Source: Rhizobium sp. ICMP 5592
Lineage (GTDB): Bacteria > Pseudomonadota > Alphaproteobacteria > Rhizobiales > Rhizobiaceae
DNA: 64,000 nt
Assembly: GCF_009498525.1 (NCBI RefSeq)
Contig: NZ_QSNT01000002.1
Coordinates: 372,001-436,000, forward strand
Direction: 5' to 3'
Part shown: in pieces, positions 35,423 through 46,600 of the stretch
Layout: every line of letters starts with the position of its first letter
Numbering within the stretch: position 1 is the first letter of the stretch
The notes under the pieces: generated by a model
Told to the model about the DNA's origin: nothing
The model's database searches: none
What the model saw: only the letters and a program-made list of their open reading frames with translations
Position numbers and translations under genes: made by a program

Positions 35423-36244
35423 ATGACGGTGGCAGCGGCAAGCACGAGACCGCAGAGGGCGCGCGGACGCGGCCATCTGGCGGCCAAGGCGCTTGACGGG
35501 CGTACGCGTCTTGCCGAGCTTTTCCAGGAGGGGTCGGCGAAGATCCGCTTGCCCGCAACGTTCGACAATTCCATGGAAGCGGTCATCATTAACACCGCCG
35601 GCGGCCTGACCGGCGGCGACCGCATGGATTGGAGTGTCGTCGCCGGGCCGGGCACACGCATCGACGTGACCACGCAGGCCTGCGAGAAGATCTACAAGGC
35701 ATCCGATGGCACGGCCGAGGTCGTGACCTCGATCAGGGCCGGCGCCGGCGCGCGCGTCGACTGGTTGCCGCAGGAGACCATTCTGTTCGATCGGGCTTCG
35801 CTGTTCCGCAGGCTCGATGTCGATCTCGACGAGACGGCTGAATTCCTGGCGGTCGAGGCGATCCTGTTGGGGCGAAAGGCCATGGGCGAGGCGATGCGGC
35901 AGGGGCTGTTCCGCGACCGCTGGCGTATTCGTCGCGCCGGGCGGCTGATCCATGCCGAGGAGTTGCGGCTCGATGGTGATGTCGCGGCCTTGACCGCCGA
36001 GCATGCCGTGTTGAGCGGACAGGTCGCCTTTGCGACGTTGCTTTATGCCGGGCCGCTGGCGGAGACTTATCTTGCCCAGGTGCGCCCGCTTGTCGAGGGG
36101 CACATGGGCGGCGCCAGCCAATGGCGCGACAAGCTGGTGGTGCGGCTGGCGGCGTCCGACGGCTTCGCCCTCAGAAAAATCCTGATCCCGGTCATTTCCG
36201 CCTTGCGCAACGGAGCGCCTGTGCCGAAAGTCTGGAATCTGTAA
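35423..36244 (+). CDS. ureD: Urease accessory protein UreD
   Basis: A 273-residue scaffold protein for nickel delivery to apo-urease, acting with UreF and UreG. Family features include the N-terminal [32 protein letters not shown], the [11 protein letters not shown]-like [14 protein letters not shown] and [17 protein letters not shown] sequence precedes the ATG. It opens the urease operon, as in most rhizobia. Confidence 0.96.
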   Translation: MTVAAASTRPQRARGRGHLAAKALDGRTRLAELFQEGSAKIRLPATFDNSMEAVIINTAGGLTGGDRMDWSVVAGPGTRIDVTTQACEKIYKASDGTAEVVTSIRAGAGARVDWLPQETILFDRASLFRRLDVDLDETAEFLAVEAILLGRKAMGEAMRQGLFRDRWRIRRAGRLIHAEELRLDGDVAALTAEHAVLSGQVAFATLLYAGPLAETYLAQVRPLVEGHMGGASQWRDKLVVRLAASDGFALRKILIPVISALRNGAPVPKVWNL

Positions 36245-36275
36245 TTCAAGACCATAGCAATCACATAGGTAGGCG

Positions 36276-36578
36276 ATGAACCTCACTCCGAGAGAAAAAG
36301 ACAAGCTGTTGATTTCCATGGCGGCGATGGTGGCGCGGCGGCGACTGGAGCGTGGCGTCAAGCTCAACTATCCCGAAGCCATCGCGCTGATCTCCGATTT
36401 CGTCGTCGAAGGCGCCCGCGACGGCCGCCCGGTTGCCGAGCTGATGGAGGCCGGCGCCCATGTCATCACCCGCGATCAGGTGATGGAAGGGATTGCCGAG
36501 ATGATCCATGACGTGCAGGTCGAGGCGACGTTTCCGGATGGAACGAAGCTTGTGACCGTGCACGAGCCGATCCGCTGA
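36276..36578 (+). CDS. ureA: Urease subunit gamma
   Basis: A 100-residue structural subunit with the standard start [12 protein letters not shown], then [15 protein letters not shown] and the conserved [29 protein letters not shown] end. Length is exactly typical. It forms the (alpha-beta-gamma)3 enzyme with UreB and UreC. Confidence 0.98.
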   Translation: MNLTPREKDKLLISMAAMVARRRLERGVKLNYPEAIALISDFVVEGARDGRPVAELMEAGAHVITRDQVMEGIAEMIHDVQVEATFPDGTKLVTVHEPIR

Positions 36579-36600
36579 GCGACGGCAGAGGAGAAAGACC

Positions 36601-36906
36601 ATGATCCCAGGCGAAATCATTGCCGCAGGCGGCGATATCGAACTCAACGTCGGTGCACCGACCGTGACGCTGGAGGTCTCCAATACCGGCGACCGGCCGG
36701 TGCAGGTCGGCAGCCATTATCATTTTGCCGAGACCAATGGCGGCCTGTCTTTCGATCGGGACAAGGCGAGAGGTATGCGACTCGATATTCCCGCAGGCAC
36801 TGCCGTGCGTTTCGAGCCGGGCCAGACACGCTCGGTGACGCTGATCCCGCTGTCCGGCAAGCGCGAAGTCTACGGCTTCCGCCAGCAGGTCATGGGCAAG
36901 CTCTAA
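36601..36906 (+). CDS. ureB: Urease subunit beta
   Basis: A 101-residue subunit beginning MIPGEI and containing [34 protein letters not shown] and the ending [18 protein letters not shown], all family hallmarks. It starts 22 bases after ureA with AGGAG upstream. Confidence 0.98.
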   Translation: MIPGEIIAAGGDIELNVGAPTVTLEVSNTGDRPVQVGSHYHFAETNGGLSFDRDKARGMRLDIPAGTAVRFEPGQTRSVTLIPLSGKREVYGFRQQVMGKL

Positions 36907-36924
36907 GGCTTGCGGAGGAAGCAC

Positions 36925-37353
36925 ATGTCTTCGGGATTGTTTGTATTCAGCTCGTTCGTTGCTGCAATTTTGGTATGCGGTTCGGCATTTGCGCAGGACG
37001 ACCCGGAGGTCGATTGCAACAATGCCCAGACGCAGACGGATATGAACATCTGCTCGCAACGGGCATATGATACCGCCGATAAGGCTTTGAATGCACAATA
37101 CAAGAAGACGCGCGCGGCGATGGTGGCCGCCGATGCCGATCTGGATGCCAACCTGAAGGGTGCGGAAAAAGCGCTTGTAAAGGCGCAGCGCGCCTGGGTC
37201 GACTATCGCGACGGCCAGTGTGAGGCCGAAGGGTTTCAGGCGCGGGGCGGCTCCATGGAGTCGATGCTCGTTTCCGGATGCAAGGCGGCATTAACGGAAG
37301 CGCGGACCAAAGAACTGAAGGCGCTGGCGGATGGGCCGGAGGGTGCGCGGTGA
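36925..37353 (+). CDS. LprI-like (DUF1311) secreted protein
   Basis: A 142-residue protein with an N-terminal signal peptide (cleavage after AFA near residue 23) and a DUF1311/LprI-type helical domain. Cysteines sit in the family positions (VDCNNAQTQTDMNICS, GQCEAEG, SGCKAALT). Some relatives inhibit lysozyme; others are uncharacterised periplasmic proteins. GGAGG lies before the ATG at 36925, which makes the in-frame TTG at 36910 unlikely. It lies between ureB and ureC, and its stop overlaps the next start (GTGA). A link to urease is positional only. Confidence 0.85.
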   Translation: MSSGLFVFSSFVAAILVCGSAFAQDDPEVDCNNAQTQTDMNICSQRAYDTADKALNAQYKKTRAAMVAADADLDANLKGAEKALVKAQRAWVDYRDGQCEAEGFQARGGSMESMLVSGCKAALTEARTKELKALADGPEGAR

Positions 37354-37994
37354 GCGCAAAACGCAAGATCATGATCGTCGGCAACGGCGAGATCGCTGAG
37401 GGAGCGGCGAGTGATATCGACGCCGCCGACATGGTCGTGCGCTTCAATGATTGCCGTTCTTTCGGGGCAGGCGGCAGCCGCACCGATATCGTCGCCGTCT
37501 GCAACACCGGTAGGCCCGCCCGCGCCATGCTTGGCTCCGCCGAATGGCGCAAGAGCCCGTCTGTCGCGGCCGCGTCGGAGATCTGGAGCGTGCGCGATCC
37601 CCGCAAGTTTGCGGCCTTGCGTGCGCCGCTTGCCCTGTCACATCCGGAACTCAATGATTTCTGCGACGATTATACCGATCAGTTCACCGCCTTCTGCCGC
37701 GCAACCGGCAAGCGCCATGTGGTGATCGACCAGTCCGTTCATGAGCGCGTCGACGAGGCGCTTTCGGCGCATGAGCCGGGTTCTTATGTCGTGCCGAGCA
37801 GCGGCCTGGTCGTAATCGGCGCGCTGCTTTTACTCTACCCCGACGACGACATCGCCATCACCGGCTTCAGCCACACCGGCTGGGACGGTCACCCCTTCGC
37901 GGCGGAGAAGCGGTTGGTCGATTTTTATGTTTCCCTTGGCCGCCTCCGGCGCATGGCCAGCTCAACACCCATTCTTTCCTCCCAAGGAGCCTGA
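37350..37994 (+). CDS. Sialyltransferase-like (GT29) urease-operon protein
   Basis: A 214-residue protein starting with GTG at 37350, overlapping the upstream stop. The N-terminal part resembles the L-sialylmotif of family-29 glycosyltransferases: IMIVGNGEIAEGAASDID, DMVVRFNDC, GSRTDIVAVCNTG. A second block near residue 145-175 (PSSGLVVIGALLLL, then ITGFSHTGWDGHPF) resembles the S/III motif region of the fold. Rhizobial genomes label such genes as urease-operon accessory proteins, without proven function. No membrane anchor is seen, so it would act in the cytoplasm. The next gene, ureC, follows after three bases. Confidence 0.72.
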   Translation: MSAKRKIMIVGNGEIAEGAASDIDAADMVVRFNDCRSFGAGGSRTDIVAVCNTGRPARAMLGSAEWRKSPSVAAASEIWSVRDPRKFAALRAPLALSHPELNDFCDDYTDQFTAFCRATGKRHVVIDQSVHERVDEALSAHEPGSYVVPSSGLVVIGALLLLYPDDDIAITGFSHTGWDGHPFAAEKRLVDFYVSLGRLRRMASSTPILSSQGA

Positions 37995-37997
37995 TTC

Positions 37998-39707
37998 ATG
38001 TCCTACAAAATTTCCCGCGCCGCCTATGCCAACATGTTCGGGCCGACCACCGGCGACAAGGTGCGGCTTGCCGACACCGAGCTCTTCATCGAGGTTGAGA
38101 AGGATTTCACCACCTATGGCGAAGAGGTGAAGTTCGGCGGCGGCAAGGTCATTCGAGATGGCATGGGGCAGAGCCAGGTGACGCGGGCGAACGGCGCCGT
38201 CGATACCGTCATCACCAACGCGCTGATTATCGACACCTGGGGTATCGTCAAAGCCGATGTCGGCCTGAAGAACGGCCGCATCGCCGCGATCGGCAAGGCC
38301 GGTAATCCGGACACCCAGCCGGGGATCACGATCATCATCGGTCCTTCGACGGAAATCATTGCCGGCGAGGGCAAGATCCTGACTGCGGGGGGCATGGACG
38401 CGCATATCCACTTCATCTGCCCGCAGCAGATCGAGGAGGCACTGATGAGCGGCGTAACGACCATGCTCGGCGGCGGCTCCGGCCCTGCGCATGGCACGCT
38501 CGCCACCACCTGCACCGGTGCTTGGCATATCGAACGAATGATCGAAAGCTTCGATGCCTTTCCCATGAACCTCGCGCTTGCCGGAAAGGGGAACGCATCG
38601 CTGCCGGCTGCCCTTGAGGAAATGGTGCTGGCCGGCGCTTCTTCACTGAAGTTGCATGAGGATTGGGGCACGACGCCGGCGGCGATTGACTGCTGCCTGA
38701 GCGTCGCCGATGAGTATGACGTGCAGGTGATGATCCACACGGATACGTTGAATGAAAGCGGCTTCGTCGAGGATACGATCGGCGCCATCAAGGGCCGCAC
38801 CATCCACGCTTTTCATACCGAAGGTGCCGGTGGCGGCCATGCGCCCGATATCATCAAGATCTGCGGCCAGTCGAATGTCATCCCGTCGTCGACCAACCCG
38901 ACGCGACCCTATACGGTTAACACGATTGCCGAGCATCTCGACATGCTGATGGTCTGCCATCACCTGTCGCCGTCGATCCCGGAAGACATCGCCTTTGCCG
39001 AAAGCCGTATCCGTAAGGAGACGATCGCGGCGGAAGATATCCTCCACGATATCGGCGCATTCTCGATCATCTCCTCCGACAGCCAGGCCATGGGCCGCGT
39101 CGGCGAAGTGGCGATCCGTACCTGGCAGACTGCCGACAAGATGAAGCGCCAGCGCGGCCGTCTGGCCCAGGAAACCGGCGACAACGACAATTTCCGCGTC
39201 AAGCGTTACATCGCCAAATATACGATCAATCCGGCGATCGCCCAGGGCCTTAGCCATGAGATCGGCTCGATCGAAGTCGGCAAGCGCGCCGACCTGGTGA
39301 TCTGGAACCCGGCCTTCTTCGGGGTCAAGCCGGAAATGGTCCTGCTCGGCGGCTCGATCGCGGCTGCTCCCATGGGCGATCCGAATGCCTCGATCCCGAC
39401 GCCGCAGCCGATGCACTATCGTCCAATGTTTGCCGCACATGGCAAGCTGCGCACGAATTCTTCGGTCACCTTCGTATCGCAGGCCTCGCTCGATGCCGGT
39501 CTTGCCGGACGGCTTGGCGTCGCCAAGAAGCTCCTTGCGGTCAAGAATACCCGCGGCGGCATCTCCAAAGCGTCGATGATCCATAACAGCCTGACGCCGC
39601 ATATCGAGGTGGATCCGGAGACATACGAAGTGCGGGCCGACGGCGAGCTTCTGACCTGCGAGCCGGCGACGGTGCTGCCGATGGCGCAGCGCTACTTCCT
39701 GTTCTGA
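37998..39707 (+). CDS. ureC: Urease subunit alpha
   Basis: A 569-residue catalytic subunit that hydrolyses urea to ammonia and carbamate at a di-nickel site. The ligands are in place: His136 and His138 (AHIHF), the carbamylated lysine Lys218 (LKLHEDWG), His247 (IHTD) and His273 (FHTEGAGGG), plus the mobile flap MVCHHL near 320 and an Asp in SSDSQAMGR near 361. Length and ending (PMAQRYFLF) are standard. Confidence 0.98.
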   Translation: MSYKISRAAYANMFGPTTGDKVRLADTELFIEVEKDFTTYGEEVKFGGGKVIRDGMGQSQVTRANGAVDTVITNALIIDTWGIVKADVGLKNGRIAAIGKAGNPDTQPGITIIIGPSTEIIAGEGKILTAGGMDAHIHFICPQQIEEALMSGVTTMLGGGSGPAHGTLATTCTGAWHIERMIESFDAFPMNLALAGKGNASLPAALEEMVLAGASSLKLHEDWGTTPAAIDCCLSVADEYDVQVMIHTDTLNESGFVEDTIGAIKGRTIHAFHTEGAGGGHAPDIIKICGQSNVIPSSTNPTRPYTVNTIAEHLDMLMVCHHLSPSIPEDIAFAESRIRKETIAAEDILHDIGAFSIISSDSQAMGRVGEVAIRTWQTADKMKRQRGRLAQETGDNDNFRVKRYIAKYTINPAIAQGLSHEIGSIEVGKRADLVIWNPAFFGVKPEMVLLGGSIAAAPMGDPNASIPTPQPMHYRPMFAAHGKLRTNSSVTFVSQASLDAGLAGRLGVAKKLLAVKNTRGGISKASMIHNSLTPHIEVDPETYEVRADGELLTCEPATVLPMAQRYFLF

Positions 39708-39714
39708 GCGGCTG

Positions 39715-40389
39715 ATGGCGGGAGCCATTCGCTGGTTGTTTCGCCTGCTGCTGCTGGCTTTGCTGGCCGTGTCAGGCGGAACTTTTATTCCGAGGCCATT
39801 GTTTGCGCCGGCCGAGGCGGCAGGCGAGGCTGTGGGCTCACAGCGCATTCTGGTGCTCTCCAATCCGATCCATACGGACATCGCCGTGCCGCTTGACGAG
39901 GAGACCCGGGCGGCATTTTCCTTTCTTGGACAAGCTGGCATTCCCTTGGCGTCACCCGATGCGGAATGGCTGATTTTCGGCTGGGGCGGCCGCGCCTTTT
40001 ATCTGGAAACGCCGCATTGGGCCGACCTGAAGCCGATGCCGGTACTACGGGTGCTGACGCTGGACCGTTCGGTGCTGCATGTCGACATAGCAGCACATAT
40101 TCCCGAGCAGCATCCTTCCATTCAGGCATTTGACGTCAGTTCCGGTGAATTCAAGGCTTTGCTGCGGTTCATTGCAGGGAGTTTCGAGAAGCAAAACGGC
40201 GAAATAACGCCGATTGCCGATGCAGCCTATGGTGTTGTCGATCGCTTCTTTGAGGCGAAGGGCTATTTCAATGCGCTGTTCGGCTGTAACACCTGGACGG
40301 CGGCGGCGTTGCGAGCAGCCGGAATCAGAACCGGCCTGTGGAACCCTGTTCCGGAGACGCTGAAGCTGTCGCTTGCCCTTTACAATTAA
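39715..40389 (+). CDS. DUF2459 (TIGR02117) protein of urease gene regions
   Basis: A 224-residue protein with an N-terminal hydrophobic anchor (about 8-28). Family motifs are NPIHTDIAVPL, a WLIFGWGGRAFYLETP stretch, and FFEAKGYFNALFGCNTWTAAALRAAGI. This family was named for its repeated occurrence near urease genes; its activity is unknown. It starts seven bases after ureC. The Cys-Asn-Thr-Trp segment and preceding histidines could form a catalytic centre, but that is speculative. Confidence 0.85.
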   Translation: MAGAIRWLFRLLLLALLAVSGGTFIPRPLFAPAEAAGEAVGSQRILVLSNPIHTDIAVPLDEETRAAFSFLGQAGIPLASPDAEWLIFGWGGRAFYLETPHWADLKPMPVLRVLTLDRSVLHVDIAAHIPEQHPSIQAFDVSSGEFKALLRFIAGSFEKQNGEITPIADAAYGVVDRFFEAKGYFNALFGCNTWTAAALRAAGIRTGLWNPVPETLKLSLALYN

Positions 40390-40728
40390 GGCGCTTCTAA
40401 TCGGCAAGTGCGGTTACAGGCCGACGCTCCATTTTATCCTCAGTTTTCTGCCGCTCCCGCTGCGTTTTCTTGGCCAACAAACACGGCATCCCTAGGATTT
40501 CAGGGGTTTTTCATAAGGCTGCAGAACTAGTGCAGCATTATCAGAGACTTGCATCTGTGTGCATCATAGCCGGTGTTTCACCTGATACCGGGCATGTCGT
40601 TGGCGGTCATTTCTAACCGTTCACAAGTTGGGAAATGCCACGCATTTTAATCATTGCATTAAAGACCTGGAAGAGCGTTCGCCTCTATCTCACATCATGG
40701 GCACGGTGGGCTGAGGAAGGTGAATCGC
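40390..40728. other. Intergenic region before the GGDEF gene
   Basis: 339 bases without a supported gene. It contains only short, weak inverted repeats (for example around 40519-40535) and no clear terminator. It separates the ureD-to-DUF2459 unit from the diguanylate cyclase and ureEFG, so a second promoter is likely here. Confidence 0.4.
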
Positions 40729-41586
40729 ATGAAACAATGGATTTCGCTGCAGGCCGAATTGGGTGATTTTCAGTGCCGCCGCACGATATACTTTTTCGCG
40801 TTGAAGATGAGTGGCGCTGCCATCGTTCTGTCCGTCGCCATCATTCTTATGATGCTGCCGATCGTGCAGTGGTTTGGTCTGTTGCCGCTGCCGATGCTGG
40901 ATGCCATCCGCCTCTGTATTTTCCTCGCATCGTTCATCGGTGGCATCGTCTCCGCCGCGCTGGCGTTGCTGGCCGGCCATGCAATTCACAAGCTCGCCCT
41001 CTCCAATGCCGAATTCGAACGGCTGAGCCGCACGGACATGCTGTCCGGCCTATTGAATCGCCGCGCCTTCACCGAAGCGCTGGATAGGGTCGAAGACAAT
41101 GCCTCGCTGGTCATCTTCGATGTCGACCGATTCAAGACGATCAATGACCGCTATGGGCATGCCTCGGGCGATGCCGTCATCATCGCCGTGTCGCAGATCT
41201 TTTCCAGTATCTTCGGGGGCGGGGATGTGGTCGCCCGTCTGGGTGGCGAAGAATTCGGAGCTATCGTCCATGGCCGCGACATGGCTGAGCGCATCGCCCG
41301 CATCGAGGATGTAAAGGCGCTGATCGCCGACCACGCCATTGCCGTCGAGGGCGGCGCGGTGAAGATCACCATTTCAGCCGGGATCGCCGACATATGGGGG
41401 CCGCGCAGGAAAGAAGCCGCCTATGCCGCCGCCGACAAGGCGCTCTATCTTGCCAAGGCGCTCGGCCGCAATCGCATCGTCCATGAAAGCGAATGGATGA
41501 ACCAGGCCTGGCATCGCTGTTCGACCGACGAAGAGCGGGAGACGCCGGAGCCTATTGAGCAATATCGATACAGCAACAGGATATAG
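40729..41586 (+). CDS. Membrane-bound diguanylate cyclase (GGDEF)
   Basis: A 285-residue protein with two hydrophobic segments (about 27-50 and 57-83) followed by a GGDEF domain (about 97-255). The active-site loop is RLGGEEF (GGEEF at 172-176), and the metal/substrate residues FDVDRFKTINDRYGH are intact, so c-di-GMP synthesis is likely. The position of the RxxD inhibitory site reads GGGD, so product inhibition at that site is probably lost. The ATG at 40729 has GAGGAAGG nine bases upstream. It sits inside the urease region, between DUF2459 and ureE, which is not a typical place. Confidence 0.88.
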   Translation: MKQWISLQAELGDFQCRRTIYFFALKMSGAAIVLSVAIILMMLPIVQWFGLLPLPMLDAIRLCIFLASFIGGIVSAALALLAGHAIHKLALSNAEFERLSRTDMLSGLLNRRAFTEALDRVEDNASLVIFDVDRFKTINDRYGHASGDAVIIAVSQIFSSIFGGGDVVARLGGEEFGAIVHGRDMAERIARIEDVKALIADHAIAVEGGAVKITISAGIADIWGPRRKEAAYAAADKALYLAKALGRNRIVHESEWMNQAWHRCSTDEERETPEPIEQYRYSNRI

Positions 41587-41665
41587 GTCTGCGAAACCGG
41601 CATTGGTCCTTGCGCGGAAAGCGACTATTTTGCATGGTCTGACAAAGCTTTGAATTGGATCCGTC

Positions 41666-42169
41666 ATGCAACGCGTCACTTCCTATCTGCCGGCCGGCAC
41701 CCCTTCTTCCAATCCGATCGATCGTGTCGAACTGCCGCATGATCTCCGCCATCTGCGCCGTAAGCTGCTGCATCTCGAAAATGGCGACATGGTCATGCTC
41801 GATCTCAAGGAGCCGGTTCTGTTCGCCAATGGCGACCTGCTGGTGCGCGAGGACGGCGAACTGATCGAGATCGTCGCGGCGGCGGAAAAGCTGTTCGAGA
41901 TCAGGCCGCGCGACCGCCGGCATCTGATCGAGCTCGCCTGGCACCTCGGCAACCGGCATCTTTCGGCACAGATCGAGGACGAGCGCATCCTCATCCTGCG
42001 CGATCATGTCATCCGTTCGATGCTTGAAGGTCTCGGTGCGACCGTGACGGAGGTCAGCGAGCCCTTCCAGCCGGCTCGCGGCGCCTATCACGCCCATGGC
42101 GGTCATTCACATGGTCATGACCACGGGCACAGCCATGGCCACGATCACCACGACCATTCGCACGACTGA
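41666..42169 (+). CDS. ureE: Urease nickel metallochaperone UreE
   Basis: A 167-residue protein. It has an N-terminal peptide-binding domain ([19 protein letters not shown]), then a nickel-binding domain with [26 protein letters not shown], including the conserved histidine of the dimer-interface site. The tail from about 141 holds 13 histidines in a His/Gly/Asp/Ser-rich stretch, which can store extra nickel. Starts about 80 bases after the GGDEF gene. Confidence 0.96.
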   Translation: MQRVTSYLPAGTPSSNPIDRVELPHDLRHLRRKLLHLENGDMVMLDLKEPVLFANGDLLVREDGELIEIVAAAEKLFEIRPRDRRHLIELAWHLGNRHLSAQIEDERILILRDHVIRSMLEGLGATVTEVSEPFQPARGAYHAHGGHSHGHDHGHSHGHDHHDHSHD

Positions 42170-42175
42170 GCGTCA

Positions 42176-42862
42176 ATGACCGAGGTCTCAGCGACAGGCA
42201 ATCGCGATCTGCAGGCGCTCCTGCGGCTGATGGCATGGCTGTCTCCGGCCTTTCCTGTTGGTTCCTTTGCCTATTCGGGTGGCCTGGAGCGCGCCGTGCA
42301 TGACGGCCTGGTGCGGGATGCCGCGAGCCTCAAGGACTGGATCACGGCGCTGATCCGCCACGGCTCCGCCTGGAACGATGCCGTGCTGCTTGCCGAGGCG
42401 TATGGCGCCGGCGAGGATACGGTGCGGCTGGCTGATGTGGCCGAACTTGCCAAGGCGCTAGCCGGCTCGAAGGAGCGACATCAGGAAACCATGCTGCTAG
42501 GAGAAGCCTTCCTCTCAGCAGCTGAAGCCTGGCCGCATCCGGTCTTTTCGATATTGTCCGCGAAGACCGCCTATCCTGTCGCGGTCGGTACGGTCGCCCG
42601 CGCGCATGGGATCGCCTGCGAGGCGGCGCTTGCCGCCTTCCTGCATGCGCTGGCATCGCAAATGATGTCGGCGGGGATCCGGCTCGGGGTGAGCGGGCAG
42701 AAGGACGGTGTCGCGATCCTGGCGGCGCTGGAGGATATCCTGGCCGATGTCGCGAAACGGGCCGCGCAATCGAGTCTCGATGATCTCGGCGCTGCGACGG
42801 TTCAGGCAGATATCGTTAGCCTTCGTCATGAAACGCAGGGCACGCGCCTCTTTCGCTCATGA
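42176..42862 (+). CDS. ureF: Urease accessory protein UreF
   Basis: A 228-residue helical protein with [24 protein letters not shown] near the N-terminus and [14 protein letters not shown] in the middle, as in UreF. It bridges UreD and UreG and gates GTP hydrolysis during nickel insertion. Six bases follow ureE. Confidence 0.95.
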   Translation: MTEVSATGNRDLQALLRLMAWLSPAFPVGSFAYSGGLERAVHDGLVRDAASLKDWITALIRHGSAWNDAVLLAEAYGAGEDTVRLADVAELAKALAGSKERHQETMLLGEAFLSAAEAWPHPVFSILSAKTAYPVAVGTVARAHGIACEAALAAFLHALASQMMSAGIRLGVSGQKDGVAILAALEDILADVAKRAAQSSLDDLGAATVQADIVSLRHETQGTRLFRS

Positions 42863-42968
42863 AGAGACGGCGCGGGGAAATGTTATATTCGGAGCCATTC
42901 CTACGTCATTCGCCGCTGTGCGGCAGTCGCGCGCTTCGCTATTCTGATTTTTCATTGGAGTTTTGAGC

Positions 42969-43580
42969 ATGAAATCGAGAAATGGACCTTTGCGCGTCGG
43001 CATCGGCGGGCCTGTCGGTTCGGGCAAGACGGCGCTGACGGAGAAGCTGTGCAAGGCGATGCGGGACGATTATTCCGTCGCCGTCGTCACCAACGATATC
43101 TACACGACGGAAGATGCCGAGGCGCTGGTGCGTATGCAGGCGCTGACCTCGGACCGCATCGTCGGTGTCGAAACCGGCGGCTGCCCGCATACCGCCATCC
43201 GCGAGGATGCGACGATCAATCTGCAGGCCATTGCCGGGCTCAACGAGCGGCTTCCGGATCTCGACGTCGTCTTCATCGAATCCGGCGGCGATAATCTGGC
43301 GGCGACCTTTTCGCCGGATCTTGCCGATATCACCATCTATGTGATTTCGGTCTGCCAGGGTGAGGAGATTCCGCGCAAGGGCGGTCCTGGTATCACCAAG
43401 TCTGATCTTCTCGTCATCAACAAGAAGGATCTCGCGCCCTTCGTCGATGTCGATCTCGATGTCATGGACCGCGACGCGACCCGGATGCGCCAGGCTCGTC
43501 CCTTCGTCTTCTCCGACATGAAGCGCGGTGATGGTGTCGGAACGATCGTCGACTTCCTAAAGGAACAGGGCGGCCTCTAA
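42969..43580 (+). CDS. ureG: Urease accessory GTPase UreG
   Basis: A 203-residue SIMIBI GTPase. The P-loop GPVGSGKT is at 14-21; [15 protein letters not shown], the nickel-binding CPH ([11 protein letters not shown]), ESGGDNL and the guanine motif NKKDL are all present. I prefer the ATG at 42969 (GGAG about ten bases upstream); an in-frame TTG at 42963 is an alternative. Last gene of the urease set. Confidence 0.97.
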   Translation: MKSRNGPLRVGIGGPVGSGKTALTEKLCKAMRDDYSVAVVTNDIYTTEDAEALVRMQALTSDRIVGVETGGCPHTAIREDATINLQAIAGLNERLPDLDVVFIESGGDNLAATFSPDLADITIYVISVCQGEEIPRKGGPGITKSDLLVINKKDLAPFVDVDLDVMDRDATRMRQARPFVFSDMKRGDGVGTIVDFLKEQGGL

Positions 43581-43619
43581 GCCGCCCCGCCGTTCGTTAA
43601 TTTTACTGTCGGGTTGCCG

Positions 43620-46600
43620 CTATTCGGCGGCAAATGGCGGCAGCTTCAGGATATTCGTCCTTGCCGTCGCGCTGCCATGTTGCGGCGCGTCCTTGTGCTC
43701 CACGGCGTCGATGCGCTCTTCCAACGCAGTCAGCGACTTGCGGTTTTCATCGACGGCGGCCGCCAGGCTTTCCTTGGTCAGAACCTCGTCATCCGCGTCC
43801 TTCTTGCCGACGAGGCGGCCGAAGATCCAGGCGAGCAGGCGCGACAGGTCGTCCATGATCAGGAAGAAGGACGGCACGACTACCAGGCTGAGCACGGTGG
43901 AGACGATGATGCCGCCGATCACCGCGATCGCCATCGGCGCGCGGAACGAGCCGCCTTCGCCGACGCCCAGCGCCGATGGCAACATGCCGGCGGACATGGC
44001 GATTGAGGTCATGATGATCGGCCGGGCACGCTTGCGGCCGGCCTCGACCACGGCCTCCAGCCTCGGCATGCCGTGATGCATCATTTCGATGGCGAAATCG
44101 ACCAGCAGGATGGCGTTCTTGGTGACGATACCCATCAGCATCAGAATACCGATCATGACGGGCATGGACAGGGCATTGCCGGTCATGATCAGCGCCAGCG
44201 CCACGCCGCCGATCGCCAGAGGCAGCGACAGCAGGATGGTGAAGGGCTGGATCACATCCTTGAACAGCAGGATCAACACGGTCAGCACCAGCAGCAGGCC
44301 CATCAGCATGGCGTTGCCGAAGCTTGTCTGCATTTCCTTCTGGATCTTGGTGTCGCCGCTTTCCGCCAGATGGACGCTGGCGGGGATCTTGGCGTTGTTG
44401 ACGATGTCGAGGAAGTGGCTTGAAGCCGTATCCAGCGCCACGCCCTGCGGCAAGTCCGCGCCGATCGCGACGACGCGATAGCGGTTGTTGCGCTTGATCG
44501 AGGACAGGCCTTCGGAATAGTCGATATCAGCCACGCTCGACATCGGCACTGTGGCGCCGGTGGCGGTCTTGATCCGCAGTGCCCTGATCGAGGCGAGGTC
44601 GCGGCGCAGGCCGAGCGATGCCTGCACCCGGATCGGGATCTGGCGATCATCAAGCGAGATCTTGGCCAGCGAAGCGTCGATATCGCCGATGGTCGCGACG
44701 CGCACCGTGTCGGAAATCATCTGCGGCGTGATGCCGAGGCGGGCGGCCTCATCCTTGCGCGGATAGATCTGTAGTTCCGGCCGGGGCAGGGCGCCGTCGG
44801 CGCTGACATTGGCAAGCGCCGGATCGCTGCGCAGCTTGGCTTCGAGAATGCCAACGGCCTGGTTCAGATCCTTCTCGTTGCGGGAGAGGAAGTTGTAGGT
44901 CAGGTCGCGATCGCCGCGGTCGTTGAGCTTGGTGATACGGACGTCGGGAAGCGAACGCAGCTTGGCGAAGACTTCCTTTTCTATATCCCATTGCGGGCGC
45001 TCGCGGCCATGGACGGTCACTTTCGGCAGATAGGGGCCGATGACGGGTATCGAGCCGAGGACATCGTTGACCAGCTTCTTGGCGAGCGACTGGTCAAGCT
45101 TGCCGAGCGTTAGCGTAATCGTTGCGCGGCGCAGTTCCAGATCGCCCTTGGGCGAGGCGCCGCCGAGGACGAAGACGCTGTCAACACCGTTGATGTCCTT
45201 GACGCGGTTGTAAATTTCATTGGTTGCGTGCTCGGTGTCGTCGAGCCGGGCATTGGGCGGCAGCTCCGCCGAGAGCACGATACGGGAGGCATCTTCCGGG
45301 GGGATGAAGCTACCAGGCACGAACATGATCAGCGCGAAGACGGAGGCGATGGAGAAGGCGAAGGCCGCGACCAATGTCGGGTAGCGCGTGTACCATTTCC
45401 GCGTTGTCAGCCGAACCAGCCAGCTATAGCCGCGCATGAAGCGACCGTCATTATCATGATGGTCGTCGACGGCGTCCTCCGCCCGCATCAGATAGGCGGC
45501 CATCATCGGCGTAATCAGGCGTGCGACCAGCAGCGAGAAGAACACAGAGAAGGCGACGGTCAGGCCGAACTGGATGAAATATTGGCCGGGAATGCCCGGC
45601 ATGAAGGAGACCGGCACGAAGACGGCGATGATGGTGAAGGTGGTGGCTATGACGGCAAGGCCGATTTCGTCGGCGGCTTCGATCGCGGCGCGATAGGGCG
45701 TCTTGCCCATCTTGATGTGACGCGCGATGTTCTCGATCTCGACGATGGCGTCGTCGACGAGGATACCGGTCGCGAGCGTCAGGGCGAGGAAGCTGACCAG
45801 GTTCAGCGAAAAGCCGATCTGGTTCATGATCCAGAAGGTCGGGATCGCCGAGAGCGGCAGGGCGACGGCCGAGATCAGTGTCGCTCGCCAGTTCCGGAGG
45901 AATAGGAAGACGACGATGACCGCCAGCAGCGCGCCCTCGAGCAGCGTATGCATGGCCGCTTCGTAGTTGCCGTAGGTGTAATAGACGGAGTCGTCGATCA
46001 GCTCGATCGAGACGTTCGGGTTTTCGGCGCGCACCTTGTCCAGCGTGTCGTTCACGGTCTTGGCGACGGTCACTTCGCTGGCGCCCTTGGCGCGGAATAC
46101 GCCGAAGGTGACGACGGGCGTGCTGTTGAAGCGCGAGAAGGACTTCGGCTCCTGATAGGTATCCTTGATGACACCGAGATCGGAGAGCTTGACGAAGCGG
46201 CCGTTGGTCAGCGCGATCGTGGTGTCGGCAAGCTGGGCGACCTCGCGGGCGTCGCCAAGCACGCGGATTGCCTGCTCACTGCCCGCCACCTGGCCACGGC
46301 CGGAACCGAGATCGATATTGGTGCCGCGCAGTTGCTGGCTGACCGAAAGCGCGGTGATACCGTAGGCGTTCAGCTTGTTGGGATCGAGTTCGATGCGAAC
46401 TTCGCGGTCGGCGCCGCCATAGCGGTCGACGCGGCCGATGCCGGACTGGCCCTGCAGGGCGCGTTTGACGACATCGTCGACGAACCAGGACATTTCCTCG
46501 AGCGTCATGTTCGGCGAGGAGACGGCGAAGCTCTGGATCGCCTGTCCCTCGACATCGACCTTGGAGACGATTGGTTCATCGATGGTGGAGGGCAGATTGC

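Noticed and set aside
36910-36924. TTG start five codons upstream of the LprI-like protein
   Set aside because: It would put the Shine-Dalgarno GGAGG inside the coding sequence. The ATG at 36925 fits better.
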